From Vibrio thalassae (GTDB lineage: Bacteria > Pseudomonadota > Gammaproteobacteria > Enterobacterales > Vibrionaceae): a stretch of DNA of 64,000 nucleotides. The stretch is taken from NCBI RefSeq assembly GCF_900089835.1, contig NZ_OANU01000031.1, positions 1 to 64,000 on the forward strand, given 5' to 3'. Below, one piece after another: positions 26,330 to 37,228 of the stretch (the stretch's first letter is position 1; the number at the start of each line of letters is the position of its first letter). The position numbers and the translations under genes were made by a program. The notes under the pieces are model-generated. The model saw only the letters and a program-made list of their open reading frames with translations, was not told the origin of the DNA and did no database searches.

Positions 26330-26911
26330 ATGTCTCAAGACGATGATCTAGATCTATTCCAACAGATGATGGGCGATGTAAAGCCTATTCACAGTGACAC
26401 CGTTGAACTCAAAAAGACTCACCAAGTATCTGACGCCCATTTGGCGAAGCGAGAAGCGGCGCTTTGGCTCTCTGAGCAAGATCCTGAATACCTGTCTATT
26501 GATTACGCTCCGATGATCAAACCAGACGACTTAATTGAGTTTAAACGTGACGGCATGCAGGAGGGTGTTTATCGCAAACTGAGGTTGGGTAAATATCCGC
26601 TACAAGCAAAACTCGACTTACATCGAAGAACGCTTAAAGAAGCACGTGACGAAGTGGTGAAGTTTCTGCAACAGTGTATGCGTATGGACATCCGCACGGT
26701 GCTCATCGTGCATGGGCGTGGTGAACGCTCCAACCCACCAGCATTAATAAAGAGTTATCTCGCACATTGGCTGACTCAAATAAAAGATGTCCAGTGCGCC
26801 CACAGTGCACAGCGATTCCATGGTGGAAGCGGCGCGGTCTACGTTATGCTCAGAAAGAGCCAAGAAAAGAAGCTCGAGAATCGAGAGCGTCATCAAAAAC
26901 GTACGAGTTAA
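26330..26911 (+). CDS. smrA: Smr-domain endonuclease SmrA (YdaL)
   Basis: 193-aa protein with a C-terminal Smr domain. The LDLHRRTLKEAR motif (family LDLHG-type) and the IVHGRGERS motif are the nuclease signatures. The ~90-residue N-terminal part is acidic. Stand-alone Smr proteins nick DNA or cleave RNA, and the cellular role of SmrA is not settled. A single gene ahead of rluF, from which it is separated by 76 bp. Confidence 0.85.
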   Translation: MSQDDDLDLFQQMMGDVKPIHSDTVELKKTHQVSDAHLAKREAALWLSEQDPEYLSIDYAPMIKPDDLIEFKRDGMQEGVYRKLRLGKYPLQAKLDLHRRTLKEARDEVVKFLQQCMRMDIRTVLIVHGRGERSNPPALIKSYLAHWLTQIKDVQCAHSAQRFHGGSGAVYVMLRKSQEKKLENRERHQKRTS

Positions 26912-26987
26912 GTGACTTACCGCTCAGTTGAGTATAAAATACGCGACCTTAATTTTATGTCTGATCAATATAGAGTGAATACTGCGC

Positions 26988-28016
26988 ATGCCTAACGCTG
27001 CTGAAGGAAAACGCCTCAACAAATACATTAGTGAAACTGGCTTTTGTTCTCGTCGAGAAGCTGACAAGCTGATAGAACAACAACGCGTCACTATTAACGG
27101 CAAAATTCCTGAGATGGGAACCAAAGTGTTGTCGGGAGACAATGTTGAAATCGACGGTAAACCAGTTCGCAGCAAAGAAAAGCCGATCTATATTGCGTTG
27201 AACAAACCAACGGGCATTACCTGCACAACTGAGCGCGATGTTCCGGGCAATATTGTTGATTTCGTTGGGCTGCATAAGCGTATCTTCCCAATTGGTCGCT
27301 TGGATAAACCCTCGGATGGTCTTATCTTTTTGACTAACGATGGTGACATCGTGAACAAAATCCTCCGCGCGGGCAACAACCACGAGAAAGAATACGTGGT
27401 TCGTGTCGACAAGCCTATCACTCGTGATTTCTTGAAAAAGATGGGCTCAGGTGTTGCGATTCTGGATACGGTGACTTTGCCTTGTCACATAGAGCAAGAG
27501 ACCAAGTTCTCTTTTCGTATTACTTTAACTCAAGGGTTAAACCGTCAAATTCGCCGCATGTGTGAAGCACTGGGTTTTGAAGTACTAAAACTTCGCCGCG
27601 TTCGCATTATGAATATCTCTATTGACGGGATTCCTAACGGTAAGTGGCGCTACCTAACTGATCAGGAAGTGGCTGAGATTCATCGCCTTTGTGAAGGTTC
27701 AGTGAGTACCGAAGAAGCATCAAGAAAAGATGCCAAAGGTCGCCATATCGCCAAAGCAACCGATGCTAAGCTGCATGATGCTCGCGCAGAGGCAAAACGC
27801 GAAAAGTTGAAAACCTTCTCAGGACACGGTGCGGATGAGTTTCGTCGCGGCCCAAATAAGAATAAACGTCACAAGCAAGAGCAAGGACGTTCAGATAAGG
27901 CCCGAAATCATCAAGGTAAGCCTCAAAATCGTAAACCTGTCGCTGCTAAGCCAGATTCATCGAAACCAAGTAAGCCAAGAGCACGCGTTGGCGGTACCCT
28001 ATCTCTTAAAAAGTAA
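26988..28016 (+). CDS. rluF: 23S rRNA pseudouridine synthase RluF
   Basis: 342-aa RsuA/RluB-family enzyme that makes pseudouridine at 23S rRNA position 2604. An N-terminal S4 RNA-binding domain ([20 protein letters not shown]) is followed by the catalytic domain with the aspartate motif [18 protein letters not shown] and [20 protein letters not shown]. The last ~100 residues are a Lys/Arg-rich, low-complexity tail. The 3' end of this gene is repeated next to ybaK (30458-30547). Confidence 0.9.
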   Translation: MPNAAEGKRLNKYISETGFCSRREADKLIEQQRVTINGKIPEMGTKVLSGDNVEIDGKPVRSKEKPIYIALNKPTGITCTTERDVPGNIVDFVGLHKRIFPIGRLDKPSDGLIFLTNDGDIVNKILRAGNNHEKEYVVRVDKPITRDFLKKMGSGVAILDTVTLPCHIEQETKFSFRITLTQGLNRQIRRMCEALGFEVLKLRRVRIMNISIDGIPNGKWRYLTDQEVAEIHRLCEGSVSTEEASRKDAKGRHIAKATDAKLHDARAEAKREKLKTFSGHGADEFRRGPNKNKRHKQEQGRSDKARNHQGKPQNRKPVAAKPDSSKPSKPRARVGGTLSLKK

Positions 28017-28060
28017 TCGTTCTATGTGAGGCCAAACCAGGCCTCACATAAATTGACAAA
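27972..28060. repeat. Direct repeat copy 1: rluF 3' end plus ybaK 3' remnant
   Basis: 89 bp matching 30458-30547 with about 85% identity by eye. It covers the last codons of rluF and, on the minus strand, a relic of the ybaK C-terminus (ARFVNLCEA, compare RAKFVNLCEV in intact ybaK). The two copies flank the nadN-like gene. Confidence 0.85.
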
Positions 28061-28300
28061 TCTCGCCAATGAAATTAACGCGGCCTTTCGAATGCCAATC
28101 ATGTGTAAAGTAACAACGAGAACCCATTGCTGCGTAACCGTATTGACGAGGCATATCTTGAGCAAACTCACTCTCATCCAAGTAAACTATTCCTGTTCCT
28201 TGCTCTCCTCATACTGTGAGAACTTCTCTGCAAACTCCTTTCGACTAATCTCGCAGGCCATTGGGTGTTTTAGAGTTATTTAAAGCTGATTCTTAAACGC
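28044..28300 (-). pseudogene. Relic of an IS630-family transposase (C-terminal catalytic part)
   Basis: Read leftward, two frames together give LKHPMACEISRKEFAEKF and then IVYLDESEFAQDMPRQYGYA, followed by CYFTHDWHSKGRVNFIG. This is the DDE core of IS630-type transposases (compare IVYLDESGF and THDWHAKGRVNAIGA). A stop and a frameshift lie near codon 24 of the first piece. The reading ends by running into the ybaK remnant of the 89-bp repeat. No terminal inverted repeats or complete element remain. Confidence 0.8.
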
Positions 28301-28404
28301 TTAAGCGCATGATGAATGCCCGGCTACGTGACATTCAAACGCGTAACTTGATCCCATTAATAATCATCAGGAAACTTATTAATATCTTTGATAAGAGCAT
28401 ACGT

Positions 28405-28433
28405 TTCATTTAAACCCTATAGTTGTCTATAAT
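28405..28433 (+). promoter_or_regulatory. Candidate promoter of the nadN-like gene
   Basis: ttcatt (28405-28410), a 17-bp spacer and a perfect tataat (28428-28433), 34 bp upstream of the ATG. Confidence 0.5.
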
Positions 28434-28467
28434 GACTTTCAATAATTAACTCAAATCAAGGAAGAAC

Positions 28468-30324
28468 ATGAAAATTAACTCCGTTTCGCTCGTATTCTTA
28501 GCAGCTGCAATAGCGACTGGTTGTACGTCACAAAATGTGACAACAAAGCCTTTCGAATTAACAGTCCTGCACATTAATGACCATCACTCTCACTTGGAGC
28601 CATCCTCACAAAAACTCAAGCTGGCGGGCCAATCTACCTACGCTGAAGTCGGTGGCTACCCAGCATTAGTCACCGCTCTGAAAGAACGGACTGCTGCTAA
28701 TAAAAACGTGATCAAGTTGCACTCGGGAGACGCCGTTTCAGGTACACTCTATTACGCGCTTTTCAAAGGTGAAGCAGATGCGGCAATGATGAACCATGCA
28801 TGTTTCGATGCATTGGCATTGGGCAATCACGAGTTTGATGATGGTGATGCAGGTCTTGCGCAGTTCTTAGACTGGCTGAATCAAGGACAGTGTCCTCCCG
28901 AAGTTCTTGCTGCAAACATCATTCCCGAGCAAGGTGTCTCCCCTCTCGCTCAAAACTCAGCAAATGACTATTTCAAGCCATATATCATCAAAGAATACGC
29001 CGATCAGAAAGTCGGAGTCATTGGAATTGATATCGCCGACAAAACGATGAACTCATCAAATCCAGACAAAACTACCCAGTTTTTAGATGAAGTCGAGACG
29101 GCGCAAAAATACATCGATGAACTTGTCAAAAAAGGTGTAGATAACATCATTCTGCTTACCCACTACCAATATGCGAATGATCTTAAACTCGCTGAGGCAC
29201 TAACCGATGTTGACGTCATTATTGGTGGCGACTCTCACTCGTTACTTGGTGACTTCGACTCGATCGGCCTAAAAAGTGAAGGCGACTATCCAACGTTGAT
29301 GAAGAACAAAGATGGCCAGATGGTTTGTGTTGCTCAAGCCTGGGAATATACGCAAATTCTCGGTGAGCTGACAGTCTCTTTCGATGGCGATGGTAACGTT
29401 TCTTCATGTGGGGGAACGCCGCATCTACTGATGGGTCAAGAGTTCAAACGCAAAGACGAGAATGGTAAAAAACAGGTTCTAGTAGGTAGTGAGCTTGAAG
29501 CAGTCGTCGCTGACATCACAGCTCAACCAAACCTAACTCAGTTCGCCCCAGATGCCGAAACGCAAAAAGCACTCAATTCATACTCACAAAAGTTAGATGA
29601 AATGAAAGTTCAAGAAATTGCGCAATCATCGCAACTGCTCTGCTATGACCGCGTTCCTGGGCAATTGAAGCACAAGGGTGCTGACGGCTGTACCACTGAG
29701 ACCAATCTTCATGGTTCTCAGGTAGGCGATCTCGTTGCTCAAGCATTCTTAGCACAAACGAAACGCGCAGATGTGGCGATACAAAATGGTGGTGGTGCTC
29801 GTGCGAACATCCCTCAAGGCAAGTTTACTGTCGCTGCTGCTACGAGAGTCCTTCCATTTAACAACACAATGGTAAATCTGACTATGTCAGGTGCCGAAGT
29901 AAAAGAAGTACTTAATCAAGCTGTGGACAAAGCATATGCTGAATATGTAGACAATAGCGACAAAGGCTCCGATGGTGCCTACCCTTACGCGGCGGGCATT
30001 CGCTATGATGTTGATTTTAACAGGCCTGCTGGCAAACGCGTCCACAACGTAGAAGTAAAAACAAAATCCGATAATAGTTGGTCCAAACTTGATGATGATC
30101 GAGAACTTGTTGTCGTCACTAATGATTACATAGCAAGAGGTAAAGATGGCTACACTACGTTTGGCGAAGTATCTGCCGATCCGTCTCGCTATGAAAACAC
30201 CCTTAAACTTTACACTGAAACCTTTATCGACTACGTCCGAGACCTAACAGACAAAGGACAGAAAATTCAACCAGTCGCTGATGAAAACCGCAGTACTCAA
30301 ACCTTTACTCCAAAATCGAGCTAG
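28468..30324 (+). CDS. nadN: NadN-like lipoprotein 5'-nucleotidase / NAD nucleotidase
   Basis: 618-aa periplasm-facing lipoprotein of the UshA/NadN metallophosphatase family. The lipobox AIATGC ends the signal peptide at about residue 19. Metal-binding motifs are in order: NDHHSHLEP, SGDAVSGT, ALGNHEFDDG, LLTHYQ and GGDSHSLLG. The C-terminal substrate domain has NGGGARANIPQG and PYAAGIRYDVDFN. Overall it resembles Haemophilus NadN, which degrades NAD and NMN to nicotinamide riboside for uptake. It is distinct from NutA encoded 800 bp away. Flanking repeats suggest it was inserted between rluF and ybaK. Confidence 0.82.
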   Translation: MKINSVSLVFLAAAIATGCTSQNVTTKPFELTVLHINDHHSHLEPSSQKLKLAGQSTYAEVGGYPALVTALKERTAANKNVIKLHSGDAVSGTLYYALFKGEADAAMMNHACFDALALGNHEFDDGDAGLAQFLDWLNQGQCPPEVLAANIIPEQGVSPLAQNSANDYFKPYIIKEYADQKVGVIGIDIADKTMNSSNPDKTTQFLDEVETAQKYIDELVKKGVDNIILLTHYQYANDLKLAEALTDVDVIIGGDSHSLLGDFDSIGLKSEGDYPTLMKNKDGQMVCVAQAWEYTQILGELTVSFDGDGNVSSCGGTPHLLMGQEFKRKDENGKKQVLVGSELEAVVADITAQPNLTQFAPDAETQKALNSYSQKLDEMKVQEIAQSSQLLCYDRVPGQLKHKGADGCTTETNLHGSQVGDLVAQAFLAQTKRADVAIQNGGGARANIPQGKFTVAAATRVLPFNNTMVNLTMSGAEVKEVLNQAVDKAYAEYVDNSDKGSDGAYPYAAGIRYDVDFNRPAGKRVHNVEVKTKSDNSWSKLDDDRELVVVTNDYIARGKDGYTTFGEVSADPSRYENTLKLYTETFIDYVRDLTDKGQKIQPVADENRSTQTFTPKSS

Positions 30325-30368
30325 GATTCTTTTTGTCTAGCAATGAAAGACGATAAGTGTCTCAACTT

Positions 30369-30396
30369 AGCCATCCGCTACCACGGATGGCTTTTC
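30369..30396 (+). terminator. Terminator of the nadN-like gene
   Basis: Hairpin agccatccg/cggatggct followed by a short T run. Confidence 0.75.
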
Positions 30397-30457
30397 TCTT
30401 CTATATTTCATTGGGTTACAACGTCGCCTTAAGAAACTCCGCCTGTCTTAAAGACAA

Positions 30458-30547
30458 AAGCCAAGAGCACGCATTGGCGGTGCCTTATCCCTTAAAAAGG
30501 TAATCGTTCTATATGTGGCTTGACTGGACCTCACATAAATTGACAAA
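30458..30547. repeat. Direct repeat copy 2: degenerate rluF tail joined to the ybaK 3' end
   Basis: 90 bp matching 27972-28060. Read rightward it still encodes KPRARIGGALSLKK, the rluF tail, but an inserted base removes the stop. Read leftward it is the working C-terminus of ybaK. This is probably the original rluF-ybaK junction. Confidence 0.85.
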
Positions 30548-31000
30548 CTTAGCTCGTGTTAGCTCCGCTAAATCTCTCGGAGCTAGTTCAATCTCCAAAC
30601 CTCTTTTTCCCGCACTGACACACATTTGTGCTCTCGCTTGCGCAGAGAGATGAATAAAGGTCGGTAACAACTTCTTTTGACCAAGAGGGCTGATTCCACC
30701 CAATACATAGCCCGTGATTTTTTGCGCGATATCTTTATCTGCCATCTCCGCTTTTTTCCCACCAGCAGCCTTTGCTGCGAGTTTTAGGTTCAGCTTTTCT
30801 TCAACAGGTATCACCGCCACAGCAAGGTTTTTTGGTTCTCCATTGATGGCGAACAGTAGAGTTTTAAACACGGATTCAGGGTCTTGTCCTAACGCTTCTA
30901 CCGCCTCTAAACCATAACTTTCATGCCTTGGGTCATGGTCATATTGATGAACGGTATGAGTGATTTTTTTGTTTTTGGCAAGGTTAATAGCCGGTGTCAT
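30509..31000 (-). CDS. ybaK: Cys-tRNA(Pro) deacylase YbaK
   Basis: 163-aa editing enzyme that hydrolyses cysteine mis-attached to tRNA-Pro. It has the YbaK fold with VFKTLLFAINGEPKNLAVAV near the start, VLGGISPLGQKKLLPTFIHL in the middle and VSAGKRGLEIELAPRDLAEL at the end. Length is normal (about 155-160). Its last codons lie within the 90-bp repeat shared with the rluF end. Confidence 0.92.
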   Translation of the reverse strand: MTPAINLAKNKKITHTVHQYDHDPRHESYGLEAVEALGQDPESVFKTLLFAINGEPKNLAVAVIPVEEKLNLKLAAKAAGGKKAEMADKDIAQKITGYVLGGISPLGQKKLLPTFIHLSAQARAQMCVSAGKRGLEIELAPRDLAELTRAKFVNLCEVQSSHI

Positions 31001-31061
31001 AACTTATCCTTGGTAGTTTCTACCGTTAACGTCGACTCTTGAGATTAGAGTCTTAAAAATA

Positions 31062-31094
31062 GAAAAGCGGCGCCCAATGGCGCCGCTCTATTTT
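31062..31094 (-). terminator. Terminator of nutA
   Basis: Strong hairpin gcggcgcc-caat-ggcgccgc, with a T run when read leftward, 24 bp past the nutA stop. Confidence 0.8.
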
Positions 31095-31117
31095 ATCTAC
31101 TAAACCAAAATAAAAGT

Positions 31118-32782
31118 CTAGTTCTTATAGGTGATTTCGCCTTCAGGCTGGTACTTATTCACATCAATCGGGCTGTTTACTTCTAAGTACTCTTTAAGTA
31201 CTTCCGCATCCACAAAACCTGTATTTACGTGACTAGGGTGACCTGTAAGCTTCGGATAACCATCACCACCAGCAGCGTTAAAGCTTGGTACAGTGAAACG
31301 GTATGTAGCTTTAGGGTCTAGAGGCTTACCATTGATCACCACATTCGATACCGCATCTTTGCCCACTGTCATGGAAATACCAGCAAATTGAGCATAAGCA
31401 CCGGAATCAACAGGCTTAGTCGCGACCACGTTTAAGTAATCAATAACTTCTGCGCCAGTCATATCCGTGTAAGTAACCATGTTGCCAAATGGCTGTACAA
31501 TCAGGACATCTTTGTATGTCACATCGCCTTCAGCAATAGAGTCACGAACACCGCCAGAGTTCATGACTGCGAAGTCAGCTTTAGCACGCTCCATGTGAGC
31601 GGTACCAATAAGACGACCTAAGTTAGTTTGCTGGAAGCGAACAACGTTACGGTCACCCTCTAGCTTGCCGTTGGTTTCGGCAATTTTCGCACCTAGTTGC
31701 TCTTGGCCTTTCTCTTGGAATGGCGTTAAGAACGCCACCATTTCTGCGTCTTTTGCGATTTCATCTTCAACAAGAACGCGTTGCTTCTTGCCATCGATCT
31801 TAACTTTCTTCTTAAGGTTAACTGGGATAAGGTCATAGCTGACCATCTCTAGTTCACCATTTTTGAATTCGTAATCTGCACGGCCAACGTATTTACCCCA
31901 TTCATACGCTTGCACGATCCACGTACCATTTTGGATGTCAGGTTTACATTCATCACTCGGCTTGAAGTTCTTCTTAACAACGTTAGGACCTTCCATACAA
32001 ACTGGCTCTTGTGAGTGACCACCCACAATCATGTCTAGGTCGCCTTCATCAAGATAGCGAGCAAGAGCAACGTCACCTGGAGCATTTACACCACGCTTAC
32101 CATTTTCGTAGTGTCCCATGTGGGTAACCGCGAAAATAAGATCAGGCTTCTCGGTTTCTTTTAACTCAGCAATCAGTTTCTTCGCTTCTACTTTCGGATC
32201 GCGGAACTCGATACCACCGATGTATTCTGGGTTACCGATCTTCGCAGTGTCTTCTGTTGTTAGACCAATAACAGCGATCTTAATGCCCTGCTTGTTGAAA
32301 ATGTGGTAGGCATCAAACAGGCGCTCACCTGTTTTCTTGTCATAAATGTTCGCAGATAGCATTGGGAAGTTAGCCCACTCTTTTTGCTTAAATAGCACTT
32401 CCAGTGGGTTGTCGAATTCGTGGTTACCGAGTGCCATGGCATCGTAACCAATCATGCTCATACCTTTAAAATCAGGTTCGGCATCTTGCAAGTCAGACTC
32501 TGGAACACCAGTGTTGATATCACCGCCAGATAGAAGCAGTACGCTGCCCCCTTCCGCTTCAACGTCAGCACGAATCTGGTCAATCAACGTCTTACGCGCC
32601 GCCATACCATACTCGCCATATTTGTTTTCCCAGAAACGACCATGGTGATCATTAGTATGAAGAATCGTGAGCTTATAAGTCTCATCAGCATTCCATTCTT
32701 GCTCTGGTTGAGTTGCGCACCCTGCGAGTGACGCGATAATAGCCGCACTGAGTACGGACTTAAACATAAGGCTTTTTTTCAT
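31118..32782 (-). CDS. nutA: Lipoprotein 5'-nucleotidase NutA (UshA family)
   Basis: 554-aa nucleotide phosphatase anchored to the cell envelope; it dephosphorylates external nucleotides so nucleosides can be taken up. The signal peptide ends in the lipobox SLAGC. Metal site motifs: TNDHHGRFW, SGGDINTG, ALGNHEFDNP, THMGHYENG and GGHSQEPV; substrate domain: NSGGVRDSIAEGD and FNAAGGDGYPKL. It closely resembles the chloride-dependent NutA of other vibrios. The start at 32782 is preferred because aaagg lies 7 bp upstream and the signal peptide is then normal; the frame is open ten codons further. Confidence 0.92.
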   Translation of the reverse strand: MKKSLMFKSVLSAAIIASLAGCATQPEQEWNADETYKLTILHTNDHHGRFWENKYGEYGMAARKTLIDQIRADVEAEGGSVLLLSGGDINTGVPESDLQDAEPDFKGMSMIGYDAMALGNHEFDNPLEVLFKQKEWANFPMLSANIYDKKTGERLFDAYHIFNKQGIKIAVIGLTTEDTAKIGNPEYIGGIEFRDPKVEAKKLIAELKETEKPDLIFAVTHMGHYENGKRGVNAPGDVALARYLDEGDLDMIVGGHSQEPVCMEGPNVVKKNFKPSDECKPDIQNGTWIVQAYEWGKYVGRADYEFKNGELEMVSYDLIPVNLKKKVKIDGKKQRVLVEDEIAKDAEMVAFLTPFQEKGQEQLGAKIAETNGKLEGDRNVVRFQQTNLGRLIGTAHMERAKADFAVMNSGGVRDSIAEGDVTYKDVLIVQPFGNMVTYTDMTGAEVIDYLNVVATKPVDSGAYAQFAGISMTVGKDAVSNVVINGKPLDPKATYRFTVPSFNAAGGDGYPKLTGHPSHVNTGFVDAEVLKEYLEVNSPIDVNKYQPEGEITYKN

Positions 32783-33103
32783 TGTCATACCTTTGAACTT
32801 TTGGGGATCCACTGCCTATAGCGTTATATAAACGCCGCACATTTGCTGATTTGTAGCGAATAGACATAAAGAAAAACATCAGCAAAGTATGCGATGGTTT
32901 CAATTAACCCTGAGAACATAACATTCTCATTTCAATTTTATGTAATCTATGTCACAAGTTACCAAGCGCGAGCTTATGCACTCATCAGAATAAATGTGCG
33001 ATTCAACATAAGGTTAATTAAAGGCGAATGGGATAGCGAGGGATTGTGCTGTTACAAGGTTGTAATTCTGAGAAGAAACGATTGCTCAACAAATTAAGTG
33101 AAC
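32783..33103. other. Intergenic region upstream of nutA
   Basis: AT-rich leader and promoter region of nutA, running leftward from the kdsA terminator. I see no ORF with a credible ribosome site and no clear operator. Confidence 0.4.
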
Positions 33104-33136
33104 ATAAAAAAGAAGCCAGTCGCAATGACTGGCTTC
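33104..33136 (-). terminator. Terminator of the prfA-to-kdsA gene group
   Basis: Perfect hairpin gaagccagtc/gactggcttc with a T run when read leftward, just past the kdsA stop. Confidence 0.85.
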
Positions 33137-33155
33137 TACTGTTAGCAAAACACGC

Positions 33156-34834
<1,679 letters not shown>

Positions 34835-34837
34835 GAC

Positions 34838-35221
34838 TTACCCCATAAGGAATGGTGTTTTCAGCATGGCAATTTTCGCTGCCATCATTAACCATCCTAA
34901 TGCGCCCAAAAACGCACATGTTCTCAATAAGTTGTTCTTTGCCAATTTAATTGTAAAGAATGCCAACGCAAAATAGGCCAAAATACAGGTGACTTTTTCG
35001 GTCATCCACGGCGCTGCAGCCGTAAATGGTACAAAACCTGTGATTGCGATCAGACCGATGCCTGATAATAGTAATAGTGAATCGTTAATGTGAGGGAAGC
35101 GTTTTAAAAATGGATGATTTACCTTTGGTGAGTTAGCCACCAATAAACCAAATCGTACTGATAGTAACACTACCGAAATGGCAATGGTCATCAAGTGAAA
35201 ATGCTTTAGTCCTTCATACAT
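34838..35221 (-). CDS. sirB2: SirB2 family membrane protein
   Basis: 127-aa integral membrane protein with four hydrophobic segments (including LMTIAISVVLLSVRFGLLVA and LLLLSGIGLIAITGFVPF), matching the SirB2 family. Function is unknown. Position between prmC and sirB1 is conserved in gamma-proteobacteria. Confidence 0.88.
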   Translation of the reverse strand: MYEGLKHFHLMTIAISVVLLSVRFGLLVANSPKVNHPFLKRFPHINDSLLLLSGIGLIAITGFVPFTAAAPWMTEKVTCILAYFALAFFTIKLAKNNLLRTCAFLGALGWLMMAAKIAMLKTPFLMG

Positions 35222-35254
35222 GCTGCTTCTCTCTTTCTCTTTATTGTATTTATG

Positions 35255-36109
35255 TTATGGGTTCCATTGTCCCAGTGTCACACGGTCATTGCCTGCGTAA
35301 TCTTGTTCCGTGGCAACATGGCAAAAGCCATTACTTGCCAAGATATCTCTTACTGCTTGTCCTTGCTCAAAGCCATGCTCAAACAACAACCATCCGCCAA
35401 CTTGCAAATAGTTCGGCGCTTGAGCCGTAATCGTTTCAATATCGGCTAGCCCATTATTGTCTGCTACCAGTGCTGAAGATGGCTCAAATCGAACATCACC
35501 TTGAGATAGATGGGGATCATTTTCGTCGATGTAAGGGGGATTGGAAACAATTACGCTAAATTTGTGCACAAGATCGATAGGTTCAAACCAACTTCCTTGT
35601 GCAAACTGACAATTGCTAATATTGAGTTTGGTCGCGTTGCTTCGAGCGAGTTCTACGGCCTCCACTTGATAATCCACGCCCATAACAGAGCGGGAGTTCA
35701 GTTCTGAAGCCAGTGCCAATGCAATGGCTCCGGTGCCTGTACCCAGATCCAGAATATCACCTGCATGTGCAAGGGCTTTATCCAGCGCAAGCTCGACTAG
35801 GCGTTCTGTATCGGGTCTTGGGATTAGCGTACTAGGTGCGACGTTTAAAGGTAGCGACCAGAACTCACGCTCACCAAGAATATACGCCACAGGTTCACCG
35901 GCAATGCGACGAGTTAACAGCGTCTCGAACTGCTGCTCTTCTTCAGGCGTCAATGCTTTTTCTGGCCAGGTCAGAAGATAACTGCGTGGCTTTTCGAGAA
36001 CATGACACAGTAAGACCGCGGCATCAAGTGAAGGAGATTCACTGCCAGACTCAGAAAGAACAAGCGATGCTCGTTTGAGCACCGCTTCAATAGACTTATC
36101 CAACGTCAT
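35255..36109 (-). CDS. prmC: Release factor glutamine methyltransferase PrmC
   Basis: 284-aa S-adenosylmethionine enzyme that methylates the GGQ glutamine of RF1 and RF2. An N-terminal helical substrate domain is followed by the methyltransferase with ILDLGTGTGAIALAL (glycines 123-127) and the NPPY motif at 190-193, which binds the target glutamine. It starts 3 bp after the prfA stop, so its substrate RF1 is made in the same transcript. Confidence 0.95.
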   Translation of the reverse strand: MTLDKSIEAVLKRASLVLSESGSESPSLDAAVLLCHVLEKPRSYLLTWPEKALTPEEEQQFETLLTRRIAGEPVAYILGEREFWSLPLNVAPSTLIPRPDTERLVELALDKALAHAGDILDLGTGTGAIALALASELNSRSVMGVDYQVEAVELARSNATKLNISNCQFAQGSWFEPIDLVHKFSVIVSNPPYIDENDPHLSQGDVRFEPSSALVADNNGLADIETITAQAPNYLQVGGWLLFEHGFEQGQAVRDILASNGFCHVATEQDYAGNDRVTLGQWNP

Positions 36110-36112
36110 GGA

Positions 36113-37201
36113 TTAGTTGTGCTCCGCAAGAGCTGCAAGTTGGTCAGCTTGGTGTTCCTGCAGAACAGGATCAACAAGAGACTGTAGATCCCCTTCCATC
36201 ACTTCAGACAGACGATATAACGTCAAGTTGATGCGATGGTCAGAAACCCGGCCTTGTGGGTAGTTATAAGTACGAATACGGTCACTACGATCACCTGAAC
36301 CTAATAGGTTGCGGCGAGTGTCTGATACTTCTGCTGCACGTTTAGCTTCTTCTGCAGCAATAATACGCGCTGCTAGAACCGACATCGCTTTCGCTTTGTT
36401 TTTGTGCTGAGAACGCTCGTCTTGACACTCAACCACTGTACCTGTTGGTAAGTGAGTAATACGAATAGCAGAGTCGGTAGTATTAACGTGCTGACCACCC
36501 GCGCCTGAAGCACGGAAGGTATCAATTTTAAGATCCGCGGCTTTGATCTCTGGGATCTCTGCTTCTGGGATTTCAGCCATAACCGCAACGGTACAAGCTG
36601 AAGTGTGGACACGGCCTTGAGACTCGGTCGCTGGAACGCGCTGAACGCGGTGGCCACCAGATTCAAACTTAAGTACGCCATAAGCACCATCGCCAGAGAC
36701 TTTCGCGATCATTTCTTTATAGCCGCCTTGCTCTGATTCGTTTGAGCTCATCACTTCGATACGCCAGCCTTTCTTCTCCGCGTACTTACTGTACATACGG
36801 AATAAGTCACCTGCGAAAATACCTGCTTCATCACCACCTGCCCCAGCACGGATTTCTAAGAAACAGTTACGCTCGTCATTTGGATCTTTAGGAAGAAGAA
36901 GAACTTGCAACTCGTCTGCTAGACGCTCGATTGCGGCTTTAGCTTCTTTGATCTCTTCTTGAGCCATTTCACGCATTTCAGCGTCATCTTCGTTTGCCAT
37001 ATCTTCAGCCGCTTCAAGATCATCTTGAGCTTGCTGATAGGCTTGGAAACACTTAGTCACTTCTTCAAGTTGTGAGTACTCTTTAGAAAGAGCACGGAAT
37101 TTATCCTGGTCTCCAATGATTCCTGGATCGCCAAGTAGGTGCTGAACTTCTTCGTAACGTTCAACAAGAGTTTCCAATTTAGCTAAAATGGAGGCTTTCA
37201 T
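36113..37201 (-). CDS. prfA: Peptide chain release factor 1
   Basis: 362-aa RF1, reading UAA and UAG. The PAT tripeptide that recognises stop codons is at residues 190-192, and the GGQ motif that triggers peptide release is at 235-237 ([16 protein letters not shown]). Length is standard. It follows hemA by 27 bp, the widely conserved hemA-prfA-prmC order. Confidence 0.96.
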   Translation of the reverse strand: MKASILAKLETLVERYEEVQHLLGDPGIIGDQDKFRALSKEYSQLEEVTKCFQAYQQAQDDLEAAEDMANEDDAEMREMAQEEIKEAKAAIERLADELQVLLLPKDPNDERNCFLEIRAGAGGDEAGIFAGDLFRMYSKYAEKKGWRIEVMSSNESEQGGYKEMIAKVSGDGAYGVLKFESGGHRVQRVPATESQGRVHTSACTVAVMAEIPEAEIPEIKAADLKIDTFRASGAGGQHVNTTDSAIRITHLPTGTVVECQDERSQHKNKAKAMSVLAARIIAAEEAKRAAEVSDTRRNLLGSGDRSDRIRTYNYPQGRVSDHRINLTLYRLSEVMEGDLQSLVDPVLQEHQADQLAALAEHN

Positions 37202-37228
37202 AATTGCAGTCTTTTCTCAGGGTAAGGC

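Noticed and set aside
28026-28283. 85-codon rightward ORF after rluF
   Set aside because: It is the opposite-strand shadow of the IS630 transposase relic and the ybaK remnant.
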